A stretch of DNA of 7,102 bases from an uncultured Rhodospirillaceae bacterium (lineage in GTDB: Bacteria; Pseudomonadota; Alphaproteobacteria; Thalassobaculales; Thalassobaculaceae): NCBI GenBank assembly GCA_937891725.1, contig CALAHL010000888.1:1-7102 (forward strand), given 5' to 3'. The notes beneath the pieces were generated by a model. It was not told the DNA's origin, did no database searches, and saw only the letters and a program-made list of their open reading frames with translations. Both the position numbers and the translations under genes were made by a program. The stretch's first letter is position 1. Each line of letters opens with the position of its first letter. Below are positions 6,636-7,102 of this stretch, in pieces.

Positions 6636-6660
6636 CCGGACCGTTCAGCCGCCGCCGGAT
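6624..6660. terminator. Hairpin between convergent genes, possible bidirectional terminator
   Basis: ATCCGGCG (6624-6631) and CGCCGGAT (6653-6660) are a perfect 8-base inverted repeat. Directly inside, CTGA (6632-6635) pairs with TCAG (6645-6648), and CG (6637-6638) with CG (6642-6643), leaving a small loop and a 4-base bulge (6649-6652) on the right arm. The TGA of the exporter gene and the stop of the minus-strand cupin gene lie within the paired CTGA/TCAG segment. There is no T-tract on either side, so this is not a classic intrinsic terminator; the stem strength and the position between convergent genes support the call. Confidence 0.5.
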
Positions 6661-7094
6661 CTCGGCATCGGACGCCAACCTGCGGGCGCCATCTCAAAGC
6701 CCGAGAATTCGAACGCCGGTGCGACGGTACAGCCGATCAGCGTCCAATGGCCCAGACTTTCGGCGGTTTGCCACCAATTGGCCGGCACAACCACATGCGG
6801 CTTCTGTCCGGCAAGCACGTCGCCACCCATGGTGTGGGCCTCCGCGTCATGGCCGTTCGAGGACAGGGTGAGGGCAAGCGGTGCGCCCGCGTGCCAGTGC
6901 CAGATCTCAGTGGCGTCTGTGACCCGGTGCCAGGCCGAGAGATCTCCGGCTTCCAGCAAATAGAAGATCTGGGTGATGGTTCCGCGCGAGCCGTCCTCGG
7001 GCTTGTCCCGCCAGGTTTCGACATACCATCCACCCTCGGGATGCGGCTGCATCCCGAGGGTCTCGATGATTTTCTTGGCATCTGCAGATGGCAT
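6645..7094 (-). CDS. Cupin-domain protein, DUF985 (Cupin_5) family
   Basis: A 149-residue soluble protein. Family landmarks are the opening LGMQPHPEGGWYVET (13-27), ITQIFYLLEAGDLSAWHRV (40-58), EIWHWHAG (63-70), VVVPANWWQTA (101-111) and the ending LIGCTVAPAFEFSGFEMA (119-136). His56, Glu63, His66 and His68 lie where cupins usually place metal or ligand contacts, but which ones bind cannot be told. The length matches the single-domain family and no signal peptide is seen. No biochemical role is established for most members, so none is assigned. The start ATG (bases 7094-7092 read in reverse) is only 8 bases from the window edge, so its ribosome site cannot be checked and an earlier start is possible. 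It converges on the exporter gene with 9 bases between stops, so it belongs to a separate transcript coming from the right. Confidence 0.88.
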   Translation of the reverse strand: MPSADAKKIIETLGMQPHPEGGWYVETWRDKPEDGSRGTITQIFYLLEAGDLSAWHRVTDATEIWHWHAGAPLALTLSSNGHDAEAHTMGGDVLAGQKPHVVVPANWWQTAESLGHWTLIGCTVAPAFEFSGFEMAPAGWRPMPRSGGG

Positions 7095-7102
7095 TGAGCT
7101 TA

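Overview
The window is high-GC bacterial DNA with tightly packed genes and looks alphaproteobacterial. The evidence for that is an ftsE-ftsX pair followed without a gap by a YdcF/DUF218 membrane protein, an adenosylcobalamin-dependent (class II) ribonucleotide reductase, and protein sequences of proteobacterial character. I cannot place it below class level; a Rhodospirillales-like lineage is only a guess. No RNA genes, insertion sequences or CRISPR arrays are visible.

Layout: (1) Bases 2-2143 are a plus-strand operon: the 3' two-thirds of ftsE (its start lies left of the window), ftsX overlapping it by 4 bases, and a ydcF-like gene beginning 1 base after the ftsX stop. FtsE and FtsX form an ABC-type complex that links cell division to activation of cell-wall hydrolases; the YdcF-like protein is a membrane-anchored envelope protein of uncertain role. 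(2) An 89-base gap (2144-2232) leads into nrdJ (2233-5691). (3) nrdJ is the highlight. Its 1152-residue reading frame contains an in-frame 373-residue intein (3082-4200) with splicing blocks at both ends and a two-motif LAGLIDADG homing endonuclease in the middle. Removing it restores a 779-residue class II reductase with an intact N-P-C-G-E active-site loop. The intein sits immediately before the predicted thiyl-radical cysteine, and that cysteine is also the +1 nucleophile for splicing, so the unspliced precursor should be inactive. (4) A plus-strand EamA/YddG-like exporter (5751-6635) follows after 59 bases. (5) A minus-strand cupin of the DUF985 (Cupin_5) family (6645-7094) converges on it. 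The two stop codons are 9 bases apart and both lie inside one hairpin that could end transcription from both sides.

The genes do not form one pathway. The window is chromosomal housekeeping DNA (division, envelope, dNTP synthesis, small-molecule export) carrying one selfish element, the intein, in the most conserved part of the reductase. The intein is the only mobile-type element seen. The most useful follow-up concerns whether it splices, whether its endonuclease is active, and whether the flanking nrdJ sequence was acquired with it.
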